Shown here piece after piece: positions 37,466 through 47,700 of a stretch of 64,000 nucleotides of DNA (its first letter is position 1; every line of letters starts with the position of its first letter). The stretch spans positions 77,633 through 141,632 of the forward strand of contig JBJLFR010000032.1 in assembly GCA_045565285.1 (NCBI GenBank), given 5' to 3'. The stretch comes from CACIIZ01 sp045565285 (lineage in GTDB: Bacteria; Pseudomonadota; Alphaproteobacteria; Rhodobacterales; Rhodobacteraceae). The position numbers were made by a program, and so were the translations under genes. The notes under the pieces were generated by a model. It was given only the letters and a program-made list of their open reading frames with translations. It was not told where the DNA came from and ran no database searches.

Positions 37466-37968
37466 TTCAATAAGTCCTTTGCTAGAATTAGTATTTCCAT
37501 CCTTATTTGTTCAGCAATTTCATAAGCCAATCTTTGTTCAGCATTTTTTTTGGCTACTTCTGCTTTAAAGCCGGTTATATCGGTTGAAGATGAAAAAGAT
37601 GTTTCAGTTTCGAACTTTTTAACCGATATAATTTTATTATTTCTGATATCAATAAGGTTAAAAGTAGAGTTTAATATTAAATTATATCTAGTAATATCAT
37701 TTTTTTCTGTGACTATACTTTTTTTTCTTTCTAAAGAGTTTTTCAATTCAATTTTATATTTTGGATTTTTAGGAAAACCAAAATCTGTTAAGAGCTTTTC
37801 TCTTATATGAAAATCAATATCATTTTCAGGGGAATATATCTTAAATTGACCATTATTAAAAATTGGGGAACTATTTTTATTTACATTAATTAATGGTTGG
37901 TAACTACATGCAAATAAAAAAATTAATGATGAACCAATTATTAGTCTCGATTTTTTAAATAACAACAT
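37462..37968 (-). CDS. lptE: LPS-assembly lipoprotein LptE
   Basis: Outer-membrane lipoprotein that plugs LptD for lipopolysaccharide insertion, 168 residues. Signal peptide with lipobox ending at Cys21 (LIFLFAC), then SYQPLIN. The FGFPKNPKYKIELKNSLE and C-terminal KKNAEQRLAYEIAEQIRMEILIL helix match the family. Located between leuS (14-bp overlap) and holA (4-bp overlap), its conserved place. Confidence 0.85.
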   Translation of the reverse strand: MLLFKKSRLIIGSSLIFLFACSYQPLINVNKNSSPIFNNGQFKIYSPENDIDFHIREKLLTDFGFPKNPKYKIELKNSLERKKSIVTEKNDITRYNLILNSTFNLIDIRNNKIISVKKFETETSFSSSTDITGFKAEVAKKNAEQRLAYEIAEQIRMEILILAKDLLN

Positions 37969-40546
37969 TAATTATTTTACCGGTTACAATAATGATTTTC
38001 TTGGGAGTTAAACCATCTAAAAATTTTTTTACCATTGGGAGTAGTAGTACTTTTTCTTCTAGTTCATTATTAGAAATATTTTTTAAAACAGTAATTTCGG
38101 TTCTTCTTTTTCCATTGATTTGAATAGGATATGTCATTTCTTGTTTATGAATAAATTTCTTAATGACTTGAGGCCATTTTTCATTATAAAGAAATGACTT
38201 GTTTCCAAAGAGACACCAAATTTCTTGTGATAGGTGGGGAGTGATTGGTTGCATAATTGCAGCTAAGATTTTTATTGAGTATTCTTTTGCTCCATAAGAT
38301 GCTTTTGAATTAGAGATAATATTTGTTAATTCGTACATATGTGCAACTGCTTTATTAAATGAGAAGCTAGTTAGACAATTTGTAACATTATTAATAGAAT
38401 TGTGAGAGGCTCGTAACAAATCGTTATCTTCTTTGTTTTCTGTTAAATTTATTTTGAATTCTGTCATTTTTTTTATTCTTCTTCCTTCATCATTAATCTG
38501 AAGAGAAATCCTCCATACTTTTTGAAGATGTCGCCATGCAGCCTCAACACCTGCGGTAGTCCATTCAACGTCTCTTTCTGGAGGGCTATCAGACATCATA
38601 AACCATCTAGCAGTGTCTGCTCCAAACTGCTCAATAATATCTTCAGGATCTACAACATTTTTTTTAGATTTTGACATTTTAATGGATGGACCTAATTCAA
38701 TATTTAATCCTGTTTTTATGTTAATAAAAATCCTTCTATTATTATCCTTCTTTATTTCTTTCACCTCATTAGGAGAAAGCCATTTTCCATTCTCATCTTT
38801 ATAAGTCTCATGACATACCATGCCTTGGGTAAATAAAGAAGAAAATGGTTCTTTAGCCTTATGGGGTATATGACCAGTTTCAAACATTGCTCTACAAAAA
38901 AACCTAGAATAAAGAAGATGTAAAATAGCATGTTCAACTCCTCCAATATATTGGTCTACATTCATCCAATAATCTACTGACTCTCTATCAGTTGGGTTTG
39001 CTGAATTTGGAGAGGTGAATCTAGCAAAATACCAAGAACTATCAACAAATGTATCCATGGTATCTGTCTCTCTTTTGGCTTCTTCATTACAATTAGGACA
39101 TTTAGTAAAAAGCCAGTTCTTATGTCTATTTAAGGGATTACCTGGTAAATCAAATGTTACACCTTTAGGTAATTCAATTGGTAGATTTTCTTTCTTTTCT
39201 GGTACGATACCACATTTTTCACAATGTAAAATCGGAATTGGACACCCCCAGTATCTTTGTCTGGAAATACCCCAATCCCTTAAACGATAGTTTGTTTTTT
39301 CAGTACCAATACCTAATTCATTTAATTTATTAGAAACTGCCTTTTTTGCATCTTCAATTGACAATCCATCTAGAAAATTTGAATTTACTAAATTTCCAGA
39401 TCCAGTGTAGGCTTCATTTTCAATTTTAAAATTTTCAGCATTAATTCCAACAGGGCAAACCACAGGACAAACATCTAGATTGTATTTATTAGCAAAATCT
39501 AAATCTCTTTGATCATGAGCAGGGCATCCAAAAATGGCTCCAGTTCCATAATCCATGAGTACAAAATTTGCTACAAATAGTGGATAACTCTTTTTTTCAT
39601 TTAAGGGGTTTAGTACTTTAACCTTGGTTTTATAGCCTATTTTTTCTGCTTTTTCCAATGCTTCTTCATTTGTTGAAGTTTTCTGACACAGTTTTATGAA
39701 TTTAGCCAATTCTGGATCATTTTTTGCTATAATTGAAGCTAGAGGATGATCAGCAGAAACAGCCGCAAAACTCATTCCAAATAAAGTGTCGTGTCTTGTT
39801 GTATAAACTTTTAATTTATCGAAATTTTTTGGGGGATTTTGAAGTTTAAAATTAATTTCTAGGCCTGTTGATTTGCCAATCCAGTTTTTTTGCATTATGC
39901 GAACCTTTTCAGGCCAATTAGGCATATCCTCAAGAGATTTTAAAAGTTCCTCTGAATATTTTGATATTTTAAAAAACCATTGAGTAAGTTGTTTTCTTTC
40001 AACAACCGCACCAGAACGCCAACCTAAACCATTTTCCACTTGTTCGTTTGCAAGCACAGTTTGATCAACTGGATCCCAGTTAACAGTTGCACTTTTTCTG
40101 TATGCAAGCCCAGCATTCAGCATATCAATAAACATAGATTGCTGATGACCATAGTATTCAGGATCACATGTAGCAAATTCTCTTGACCAGTCAATCGATA
40201 ATCCAAGTGGTTTTAATTGGTTTCTCATATCTTTAATATTTTGATAGGTCCATTCCCCTGGATGAATATTATTTTCCATAGCGGCATTTTCTGCTGGCAT
40301 TCCAAAAGCATCCCATCCCATTGGATGTAAAATATTGTATCCACTTGCTTTCATATAACGCGCTACAACATCTCCCATTGTGTAATTTCTCACATGGCCC
40401 ATATGAATCCTCCCAGATGGATAAGGAAACATCTCAAGAACATAATATTTAGGTTGAGATCGATCTATTTCGGATTTGTAGAGTTCATTTTCAGCCCATT
40501 CTTTTTGCCATTTAGATTCAGTTTTTTTGAAATTATATCGATCCAT
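37955..40546 (-). CDS. leuS: Leucyl-tRNA synthetase
   Basis: Charges tRNA-Leu, class Ia synthetase of 863 residues, the usual bacterial size. HIGH appears as HMGH at residues 48-51 (PSGRIHMGHVRNYT) and KMSKS as IKMSKSKKNVVDPED. The editing domain shows TRHDTLFGMSFAA and FGCPAHDQRDLDFANKY. A Cys-containing zinc segment (CEKCGIVP, CPNCNEEA) is also present. First gene of the leuS-lptE-holA operon. Confidence 0.97.
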   Translation of the reverse strand: MDRYNFKKTESKWQKEWAENELYKSEIDRSQPKYYVLEMFPYPSGRIHMGHVRNYTMGDVVARYMKASGYNILHPMGWDAFGMPAENAAMENNIHPGEWTYQNIKDMRNQLKPLGLSIDWSREFATCDPEYYGHQQSMFIDMLNAGLAYRKSATVNWDPVDQTVLANEQVENGLGWRSGAVVERKQLTQWFFKISKYSEELLKSLEDMPNWPEKVRIMQKNWIGKSTGLEINFKLQNPPKNFDKLKVYTTRHDTLFGMSFAAVSADHPLASIIAKNDPELAKFIKLCQKTSTNEEALEKAEKIGYKTKVKVLNPLNEKKSYPLFVANFVLMDYGTGAIFGCPAHDQRDLDFANKYNLDVCPVVCPVGINAENFKIENEAYTGSGNLVNSNFLDGLSIEDAKKAVSNKLNELGIGTEKTNYRLRDWGISRQRYWGCPIPILHCEKCGIVPEKKENLPIELPKGVTFDLPGNPLNRHKNWLFTKCPNCNEEAKRETDTMDTFVDSSWYFARFTSPNSANPTDRESVDYWMNVDQYIGGVEHAILHLLYSRFFCRAMFETGHIPHKAKEPFSSLFTQGMVCHETYKDENGKWLSPNEVKEIKKDNNRRIFINIKTGLNIELGPSIKMSKSKKNVVDPEDIIEQFGADTARWFMMSDSPPERDVEWTTAGVEAAWRHLQKVWRISLQINDEGRRIKKMTEFKINLTENKEDNDLLRASHNSINNVTNCLTSFSFNKAVAHMYELTNIISNSKASYGAKEYSIKILAAIMQPITPHLSQEIWCLFGNKSFLYNEKWPQVIKKFIHKQEMTYPIQINGKRRTEITVLKNISNNELEEKVLLLPMVKKFLDGLTPKKIIIVTGKIINVVI

Positions 40547-40934
40547 TTTGATTGACTTTCTTTTCAGTAATTTCTGACATAACTTATATCTTTATTATGA
40601 TATTTTTTACAATCAAATTCGTTTTTTAACAATTGGTTGCAAAACTGAAAATTTAATTCTATCATTTTTGAATTCATCTCATTATAATTTTAGAAAGATA
40701 TTTGATTTTCAAATGGTAAGGCTGAGTGCATAATCTGCGACAAATAAGCCAAAATAACCATTTATAGCACAAATTATGATGGTTCACTGTGGCATCTTTG
40801 CACCAAAAAAAAAAACAAGTACTTTTAATGATCAAGACACTTGACCAAAAGCCAGTGAAATTAGATAACAAAAACATCCGATCGTTGTTTATCACGATTG
40901 AGGTACTTTGAAATGAAACTACTGAGGCAAGAAA
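40547..40934 (+). promoter_or_regulatory. Intergenic leader with porin promoter
   Basis: 388 bp without a credible gene. The best promoter is TTGACC (40841-40846) and GATAAC (40864-40869) with a 17-bp spacer, placing transcription start near 40876 and leaving a leader of about 58 nt before the porin. GAGGCAAG lies just before the porin ATG. A divergent leuS promoter must also lie here but I cannot pick it. A 73-codon minus frame (40674-40895) has no recognisable features. Confidence 0.5.
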
Positions 40935-42014
40935 ATGAAAAAAGCTCTCTTGACTACAACAGCACTTGTTGCACTTAACAGCGCGGCATTTGCATCAAGT
41001 ATTGATACTCCTGTTAATTCTGCGAGTTCAACTCATCACTCACACAGCGCTGCAACAATCGTTTGGAGTGGTGATGCTAATATTAAATATAATGTTCCTC
41101 TTAAAGCAACAGCTGGCCAAAGCACTGATGGCGTAGTTGCATCTGATGTTGATCTTGATGTTACTATGACAAGCCCAGGTGCTTATTCAGCTACTATTAA
41201 AGCTGGCATTGAAGGTGGCGCATTGGAAAAACTAGGTCCGAATGCAACTGTAACTGTAACGACACCATTGTTTAATGTTTCTGTTGGTACAGATGATGCT
41301 GCTGGCGGAGCTGATGGTGGTGCTGATGCATCTGATCTTTATTCCGATATCGATCATATGACAGGAATTGGAACAGATGAAGATAGTTCTGATTGGTATG
41401 TTTCACTACCTAATTTTGGTGGGTGGACTGTAGCCGCTTCTGGTGAAAAAGATATGAGTACAACTGCTTCTAAGAATAAGACTTCTGTTGGTCTTAAAGG
41501 TACAGTTGGAGGTCTATCTATTACTGCTGGTGGAATGCACAAAGATGCAGGTGTTTCTGTATCAACATCATTAATGGGTGCTACAGTTAAAGTAGCTGCT
41601 GCATCTATTTACAGTGCAACCAAGGCTAAGAATGTACAAGAATCAGGTGTTCAAGTTGATATGCCGTTAGGTGGAATGAATTTATCTGTAAATTCAACTA
41701 CTACTGATGGTACTGCCAACTGGGGTGCTAGCGTTGCAACAACTGTAGCTGGTTACGCTATTTCTGTAGGAACTGATAGTGATGAAGATAATCAATTTAA
41801 GATTTCGGGTCCATTAGGTCCTGTAACTCTTGTAGTTGATTGGGACTCAAGCGATCCTGCAACAACATCAGCTAAGGATGCAACTATAGAAGCTGGAGTA
41901 ACTTATGCTGTTCCAGGTACTACAGGTACAACAATATCTGCATCTTATTCTAATGATCCAGACGAAGATAACTTCGATAATGGAACACAGGTTAAGATGG
42001 CATTTAAATTCTAA
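40935..42014 (+). CDS. Outer-membrane porin-like beta-barrel protein
   Basis: 359 residues with a clear signal peptide (MKKALLTTTALVALNSAAFA). The mature part is rich in short alternating strands and Gly/Thr/Asp loops, ends in KMAFKF with a terminal Phe, and so looks like an outer-membrane barrel such as alphaproteobacterial porins. A His-rich patch THHSHS follows the signal. Asp/Glu-rich segments (DSDEDN, DPDEDN) suggest acidic loops. Codon choice is visibly more GC-rich and uniform than neighbours, with a strong promoter and terminator, suggesting high expression. Substrate unknown. Confidence 0.75.
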   Translation: MKKALLTTTALVALNSAAFASSIDTPVNSASSTHHSHSAATIVWSGDANIKYNVPLKATAGQSTDGVVASDVDLDVTMTSPGAYSATIKAGIEGGALEKLGPNATVTVTTPLFNVSVGTDDAAGGADGGADASDLYSDIDHMTGIGTDEDSSDWYVSLPNFGGWTVAASGEKDMSTTASKNKTSVGLKGTVGGLSITAGGMHKDAGVSVSTSLMGATVKVAAASIYSATKAKNVQESGVQVDMPLGGMNLSVNSTTTDGTANWGASVATTVAGYAISVGTDSDEDNQFKISGPLGPVTLVVDWDSSDPATTSAKDATIEAGVTYAVPGTTGTTISASYSNDPDEDNFDNGTQVKMAFKF

Positions 42015-42042
42015 TTGGATTTAATATAAATAAAATTTAAAG

Positions 42043-42066
42043 GGGGAGTTTAACTCCCCTTTTTTT
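42043..42066 (+). terminator. Intrinsic terminator after porin
   Basis: GGGGAG-tttaa-CTCCCC followed by seven Ts, starting 28 bp after the porin stop. The symmetrical A/T flanks may let it also serve the minus-strand glycosyltransferase gene, whose stop codon lies at its edge (42065). Confidence 0.85.
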
Positions 42067-43540
42067 ATTGTTTTAATAAGAATAAAGAGGCAGTAGCATA
42101 ATTTTTATTTCCCCTTTTTATAACTATATTTTCAATATGCTTAGCATTATTATCATAGACTTTTAATCGATTTAATATAGAGATAATATCAGGCTTAATT
42201 CCAAGACTCATTTTAACAAGTATTGTTTGTTTTGGCTGGTTTGTTAATTTCATAAATTGAAAATGATGAGGATCACCTTCAATAACAACTATTTCATATT
42301 TATTTCCCATGACTGTTGAGAACTGACCAGCTTCAGTCCAAGTAAAAGCTGCTAATTTGATATTATTATCTTCGAGGACTCCAATAATATTTTCCACTGG
42401 TTCTTTTACCATTCTCCAATTAATTAATTCTAAGGTATTATCCCAATTTGGTACTCTTTTTTGATAATTTGTTAGTATACCAGTTTGTGAATGGAAAATG
42501 ACTATTACTAATAAAGACCAAACAAATATAGTAGAACAGTAAAAGGTAATTATTTTAATTTTCGAATATGAAATTAATAATATTTTTGCTATTATAGGTA
42601 AAAGAAGAAGCCATCCAGGCATTATCCAATGAGGGAATGTTTTATTACTTGTTATATATACAAGAATAAAAATAATAATATTAGGTAAGGCTAATAAAGT
42701 TAATATTTTTTCGGGAGAAAGGTTATTAAATTTATACTCTTGATTTTTAATTATTACCAAAAATTTAGAAGCTGGTATTAAGATGGTCTGAGGCAGTAAA
42801 TATATAAAAGAAGCAAATAACATAATAAGAAAATTGCTTAAATTTAGAGTATATCCTTGCCTTGATTCATGAAATTTAAAACTGATCCACTCATTTTTGT
42901 AATTCCATATAATAGTAGGTAAAACTCCAATTAAAGAGATAAAAACGCAAAAATAAAAAAAAGGGTTTTTAAAAAATAGTATTTTCTTTTTTGAAAAGCT
43001 TAATACAACTAAACAACCTAATCCTACTAAAAAGCCCTGATATTTGCTTGCAAAAGTTAATGCCAGGGAAAATCCTAAAATCAGTAATAATAGATTTTCA
43101 TAATTTTCTTTATTCTTGTGCAACTTTATTAAACAAAAACCAACAAGAACTATACCTAGGTTTAATGGTGCATCAGGGACAACAAATAAACTACCAGAAA
43201 AAAAGTAAAATGGAGCTAAATTATATAAAAGGGCAGTCCATAAACCAACTAAAGAATTTCCTACTTCTTTTCCAATTTTATATAAAATAAAAGTAGTAGC
43301 AAATCCGTATATTATGAAAGGTAAACGATAAAATAATAAGCTTTCACCTATTAATTTGGAGAATATTAATGATGACCAAAAACCAATAGGTGGGTGATCA
43401 AAGAATGATATCGAAAACTGATTGGTAACAGAAATGGTGTATGCTTCATCATTTAATAAAGGAAGGTATGAAGCTAGTATTATTTTGATAAAAAAACAAA
43501 GTAAAATAATCAATTTTATTGATGAATTAGATAGAAACAT
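42065..43540 (-). CDS. GT39/ArnT-like membrane glycosyltransferase
   Basis: 491-residue inner-membrane protein with about ten to twelve hydrophobic segments, of the GT-C family related to protein O-mannosyltransferases and ArnT. The catalytic Asp-Glu lies in the first loop (LPLLNDEAYTIS) and HPPIGFW is a typical family continuation. Such enzymes use polyprenyl-phosphate sugars on the periplasmic face. It is downstream of a polyprenyl-phosphate mannosyltransferase-like gene and manC on the same strand, pointing to mannose transfer. Acceptor (protein, lipid A or glycan) is not shown. Confidence 0.82.
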   Translation of the reverse strand: MFLSNSSIKLIILLCFFIKIILASYLPLLNDEAYTISVTNQFSISFFDHPPIGFWSSLIFSKLIGESLLFYRLPFIIYGFATTFILYKIGKEVGNSLVGLWTALLYNLAPFYFFSGSLFVVPDAPLNLGIVLVGFCLIKLHKNKENYENLLLLILGFSLALTFASKYQGFLVGLGCLVVLSFSKKKILFFKNPFFYFCVFISLIGVLPTIIWNYKNEWISFKFHESRQGYTLNLSNFLIMLFASFIYLLPQTILIPASKFLVIIKNQEYKFNNLSPEKILTLLALPNIIIFILVYITSNKTFPHWIMPGWLLLLPIIAKILLISYSKIKIITFYCSTIFVWSLLVIVIFHSQTGILTNYQKRVPNWDNTLELINWRMVKEPVENIIGVLEDNNIKLAAFTWTEAGQFSTVMGNKYEIVVIEGDPHHFQFMKLTNQPKQTILVKMSLGIKPDIISILNRLKVYDNNAKHIENIVIKRGNKNYATASLFLLKQ

Positions 43541-43559
43541 ATTATTACCAATTTAAGAT

Positions 43560-44660
43560 TTATCTTGTTTTCCAGGTAAATATAGATGAGAAAATAAAAT
43601 TCCAAAATGCCCCAACTAAAGCGCCAGAAAAACTGGCAAAGTACCAAATACCAAAGCCATTATATAATTTCTCTGCAATAGCAATGTTGGCTAATGCTCC
43701 AATCGAGCATATAAAATAAAATGATATTAACCCCTGAAAAAATCTTTTTCCTACTAAAGAATGCTCCTTAAAAGTGATTAAATTATTAAGATAGTAGTTA
43801 CTTGTCATTGTGATTATAATACTAAATAATTGAGAATAAAAAAAAGAAATAGATACAATTTTCAAAAAGAAATATGTTGCTATTAATTGAACAAAAATAC
43901 CCGAAAACCCCACAAATCCAAACAAAACAAAACGCATAGATATTAATCCAAAAGACAAGTGAGAAATTAGCAATCCTATAAGCTCAAGAACTACTGATAA
44001 ATTCATTTTACTATGACCGTAGTCTCTTTTTTTAAATTCGTATCCTAACTCTTTAATGAATAAATTTCCTCTACTTGTAGCTAATATATCTGCTAGTATT
44101 TTAAATCCGTTAGGTTGTAATTTTTTTAGTAGTGAATCGATACTGGTTTTTTTTACCATAAAAAATCCACTCATAGGATCACTGCTTTTTATTTTTAAAA
44201 GTTTTTGTGTAGTTTTAATTGCAAATTTGCTTCCTAAATCCCTTACATAAGAAAAGCCTTTTTTAGAATCTCCTTCTTCTAAATGTCTGCTTCCAATTAC
44301 TAAATCTAAATGATTATCTTCCTTGAATTCATTTATCATTTTTATCAATAATTTTTCATCATGCTGGAGGTCACAGTCCATAATTGCAACATAAGAAGAT
44401 TTTGAATTTTGAATACCTTCAATACAGGCACCTGATAGTCCACGTCTTCCAATTCGTAAAATTAGATTTACATCAGGAAATATGTTTATGAATTTTTTTA
44501 TTTCTTCAATTGTTCCATCGTTACTATTATCATCTACAAAAAGTATCTTAAAGTTTTCTTTTTTCAAAACTTCTCTTACCTTGAAAATAACCTTTTCAAT
44601 ATTTTTAACTTCATTAAAAGTAGGTATTATCACAGTGATTGAATAATCTTTATTTGTCAT
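43560..44660 (-). CDS. Polyprenyl-phosphate mannosyltransferase fused to GtrA-like domain
   Basis: 366 residues. The N-terminal GT2 domain (about 1-235) has TVIIPTFNEVKNIEK, LFVDDNSNDGT, RRGLSGACIEG and VAIMDCDLQHDE, the pattern of dolichol-phosphate mannose synthases. The C-terminal part (about 236-366) has four hydrophobic helices of the GtrA type, thought to flip or stabilise the lipid-linked sugar. Product would be polyprenyl-phosphate-mannose for the GT39-like enzyme 19 bp downstream. Sugar specificity is inferred from family and the neighbouring manC. Confidence 0.87.
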   Translation of the reverse strand: MTNKDYSITVIIPTFNEVKNIEKVIFKVREVLKKENFKILFVDDNSNDGTIEEIKKFINIFPDVNLILRIGRRGLSGACIEGIQNSKSSYVAIMDCDLQHDEKLLIKMINEFKEDNHLDLVIGSRHLEEGDSKKGFSYVRDLGSKFAIKTTQKLLKIKSSDPMSGFFMVKKTSIDSLLKKLQPNGFKILADILATSRGNLFIKELGYEFKKRDYGHSKMNLSVVLELIGLLISHLSFGLISMRFVLFGFVGFSGIFVQLIATYFFLKIVSISFFYSQLFSIIITMTSNYYLNNLITFKEHSLVGKRFFQGLISFYFICSIGALANIAIAEKLYNGFGIWYFASFSGALVGAFWNFIFSSIFTWKTR

Positions 44661-44684
44661 AAAATTATAAATATTGAATGTAAT

Positions 44685-46115
44685 TCATCTTTGGTAATCA
44701 TCTTCAAATCTTACAATATCATCTTCTCCAAGATAACTACCTGTTTGTACTTCTATTATAGTAATTATACTTTTGGTTATATTTTCTAACCTATGTTTTA
44801 TCCCTGCATTAATAAAAACTGATTCATTTTTTAGTAATGTTATGATCTTTTCACCAAATGTAACTCTTGCCTTACCTTCTACAACAACCCAATGCTCTGA
44901 CCTATATTGATGGCTTTGTAGACTTAATTTGCAATTAGGATAAACTTGAATTTTTTTAACTTGAAAATTTTTCCCTTTTGAAAGAATTTCAAAATTACCC
45001 CAAGGTCTGTAATCATATAATGAATTATGTACTTGTTCTATTTTTTTTTCTTTCAAAATATCAACTGCTTTTCTCACATCTTCGGAATGATTGTTTTCAA
45101 GACAAATGACAGCATCATTTGTAGCAACTGCAATAATATTCTTTAGACCTAATCCTACCAAATGAATTTTATCATCTATTGTTTTTAAAAATGTATTTTC
45201 ACAATTAATTGATGTAGAATTTCCTTGTATTACATTATCATTTTTGTCTGAAGTATTATGTTCCATCAAAGACTTTAGACTTCCAATATCAGACCAATTA
45301 TCTTCAAAAGGTATCATTTTAATTTTATTGTGCTTTTCTATGATAGCATGATCAATTGAAATTTTTTTTATTTTATTCCAATGATTTTTTTCTAATCTTA
45401 AAAATCCAAGATCCTTTTCTAAATGTTGATATGATTTTTCCACAAAGCTCAAAATGTCTTTTGCAAATTGATGATAAGTTTTTAAAAAAGAAGATGCTTT
45501 TCCTAAAAAAATTCCTGAATTCCAAAAAAAAGATTTATCATCAAAAAATTCTTGAGCACTATTTTTATTTGGTTTTTCAAAGAAATTTACTACTGGAAAT
45601 ATATTATTATTTTTATTTTCAATATTTAAATCTGCCTTTATCCATCCATATCCAGTGTGTGGAAATGTAGGTTTAATGCCAAATGTTAAAATATTTTCTC
45701 TGGTTACCCCTTTGGTTGCTCTATTCATTAAATTTGCAAAATAGGATTTATTTTCAATCCAGTGATCTGCTGGTAAAATAAGTACTAAGGGGTCATGCAT
45801 CGTTTTTTTGCTATGAATTATACCTGCAATAGCAGCAGCAGCAGTATCCTTTGGCTCTGGTTCAATGATAATCGTGGCTGAAAGGTTTTTTATTTTCTCT
45901 AATTGCCGTTTTGCTATAAATCTAGAGATTTCACCTGTTATAATTATAGGTTGGTGAAAAATTTGATGATTTAACCTCTCAACAGTGTTCTGGAAAAGGG
46001 TTAATTTTTCAAATAGATTAGCAAATTGTTTGGGCATGGATCTTCTAGACAAAGGCCAAAGTCTTGTTCCTGACCCACCTGATAAAATAATAGGTTGAAT
46101 AATCTGTGTATTCAT
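44685..46115 (-). CDS. manC: Mannose-1-phosphate guanylyltransferase (with isomerase-type cupin domain)
   Basis: Makes GDP-mannose. 476 residues in the two-domain ManC/XanB form. The nucleotidyltransferase domain has SGGSGTRLWPLSRR and FVEKP-like segments (FFEKPNK). The C-terminal cupin starts about residue 345 with YDYRPWGNFEIL, then SLQSHQYRSEHWVVVEGKA, characteristic of type II phosphomannose isomerases. First gene of the minus-strand mannose block and divergent from the T1SS operon, with 208 bp between. Confidence 0.94.
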   Translation of the reverse strand: MNTQIIQPIILSGGSGTRLWPLSRRSMPKQFANLFEKLTLFQNTVERLNHQIFHQPIIITGEISRFIAKRQLEKIKNLSATIIIEPEPKDTAAAAIAGIIHSKKTMHDPLVLILPADHWIENKSYFANLMNRATKGVTRENILTFGIKPTFPHTGYGWIKADLNIENKNNNIFPVVNFFEKPNKNSAQEFFDDKSFFWNSGIFLGKASSFLKTYHQFAKDILSFVEKSYQHLEKDLGFLRLEKNHWNKIKKISIDHAIIEKHNKIKMIPFEDNWSDIGSLKSLMEHNTSDKNDNVIQGNSTSINCENTFLKTIDDKIHLVGLGLKNIIAVATNDAVICLENNHSEDVRKAVDILKEKKIEQVHNSLYDYRPWGNFEILSKGKNFQVKKIQVYPNCKLSLQSHQYRSEHWVVVEGKARVTFGEKIITLLKNESVFINAGIKHRLENITKSIITIIEVQTGSYLGEDDIVRFEDDYQR

Positions 46116-46323
46116 AAGAACTTCTTACATTAGTAAAAGACTTTTGAAAAGGATTAGTAATTAATTAAAATAAAAGTTAAAAATTACTTTAAATTAGGTT
46201 CAAACTAATTTTATCACTTGAGAAAAAACTATTTTATACTAAACTCTTTCTAATTAATTAATATGTTATTGCAGCGAATTTTTTATACATATTAATTAAG
46301 TTATATTTGCCTTGGGGATCAAT

Positions 46324-47685
46324 TTGAAAAAAATATTAATACAAATAACAATAATTTTTATTTTATTATCAGGTTGCCAATCTAAAAATGCAAATTTTTT
46401 GGGTACAGATTTTTTTAACTACAAAAATAAAGATAAAGTTGGAAGTATTGACACTTTAAATAACAAAAAAAATTATAATAAATCGATTAACTTTTTAAAA
46501 TTTAAAAAGAATAATCTTAATAAAAATATTAAAATTGCAGTTATAAATTATCCTTCTATACAATCAGCATTATCTAATTTAGATGCACTTAAAACAGAGA
46601 AAAAAGTAGTAGCAGCACAAAAAGAAGCTCAAATATCTATTCAAGGAAGTGCAGGAGCTACCCGTTCAGATTCCACTAACTCATTAGCGGCTATAGGTAA
46701 CTTCTCTTATTCGAAAATATTATATGATTTTGGGTCAATCGATAATTCACTGCTCTCACAAGAAGAAAGAATACGAGCCAGTAAAGAACAGTTGAATAGT
46801 CAAGCACAAAATATTGCTTTTAATATTTACAGAGTTTTGTTTGATTTAAATAAAAATAAAAAAATAGTAGATATTTACAGTTATGGATTAAACAAAAGTG
46901 AACCATTAATAAATTCAATAAAAAATATATCAGCATCTGGATATGCTGATGAGTCCGTGATTTTAAAAGCAAAAAAAGAATATTCAGAATTGCTTGTTTC
47001 TAATGAAAGAGCAAAAATTCTTCTTAACAGTACTGAAGTCTTGTTTAAGGATTACTTCCCAGGGCAAAATATACCCCTCTTAACTGATTTCAGAGTTTTA
47101 AAATTTTCAGATTTGAATTCGATTAAGAAAAAAATGTTAAAAAATAATTCAATGATTAAATATCAGGATTTAATTTTAAAGTCCTTAGAAAAATCCCTTG
47201 ATTCCTTAATTGCCCAACAAAAACCAAATGTTCTATTACAAGCAGGTATTTCTTCACCTGCAAATAATCCATTGGGAGATGCATCTGGAACTGCAGGTAT
47301 ATCTGTTAATTATATTTTTAATGATGGCGGAAGAATAGAAAACCAAATAAAGAATGTATCCTATCAAATTGAATCTGCTAAAAAACAAAAAGAGGCTACC
47401 TTAAAGCAACTTGATACTGAATTAAAAACTGTATTTGAAACTTACTCTGGATTGACTAAAGCTAAAAAATCATTACAAGAATTAGTTAGTTTAATTAAGA
47501 GGAGTAGAGAAACAGTAAAAGCTCAGCTTGAAACAGGAAAAACTAAAATTCAAGATGTATTAAATGCAGAGCTTGAGTTAGCAAAGAAAGAGATTGAATT
47601 GACTACTATTAACACAGAATTAATATCTGCTAGTTACTATTTAAAATACTTGTCAGAAAATCTAATCCCAAAAATTATAGATTAA
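46324..47685 (+). CDS. TolC-family outer-membrane efflux protein
   Basis: Outer-membrane channel of the type I secretion system, 453 residues from TTG 46324, chosen because GGGGAT lies 5 nt before it; a TTG at 46312 would start further out. Signal with lipobox IILLSGC-like (FILLSGCQSKN), so it may be a lipoprotein. Coiled-coil helices dominate, with IQSALSNLDALKTEKKVVAAQKEAQ near the N terminus and GKTKIQDVLNAELELAKKEIEL at the C terminus, as in LapE and TolC. First of four closely spaced genes. Confidence 0.88.
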   Translation: MKKILIQITIIFILLSGCQSKNANFLGTDFFNYKNKDKVGSIDTLNNKKNYNKSINFLKFKKNNLNKNIKIAVINYPSIQSALSNLDALKTEKKVVAAQKEAQISIQGSAGATRSDSTNSLAAIGNFSYSKILYDFGSIDNSLLSQEERIRASKEQLNSQAQNIAFNIYRVLFDLNKNKKIVDIYSYGLNKSEPLINSIKNISASGYADESVILKAKKEYSELLVSNERAKILLNSTEVLFKDYFPGQNIPLLTDFRVLKFSDLNSIKKKMLKNNSMIKYQDLILKSLEKSLDSLIAQQKPNVLLQAGISSPANNPLGDASGTAGISVNYIFNDGGRIENQIKNVSYQIESAKKQKEATLKQLDTELKTVFETYSGLTKAKKSLQELVSLIKRSRETVKAQLETGKTKIQDVLNAELELAKKEIELTTINTELISASYYLKYLSENLIPKIID

Positions 47686-47700
47686 TTTTGTGAGAAAAAA

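Noticed and set aside
40674..40895. Small minus-strand frame in the leuS-porin gap
   Set aside because: Trp/Cys/Lys-rich with no family pattern and it overlaps the likely porin promoter. I could not support it as a gene.
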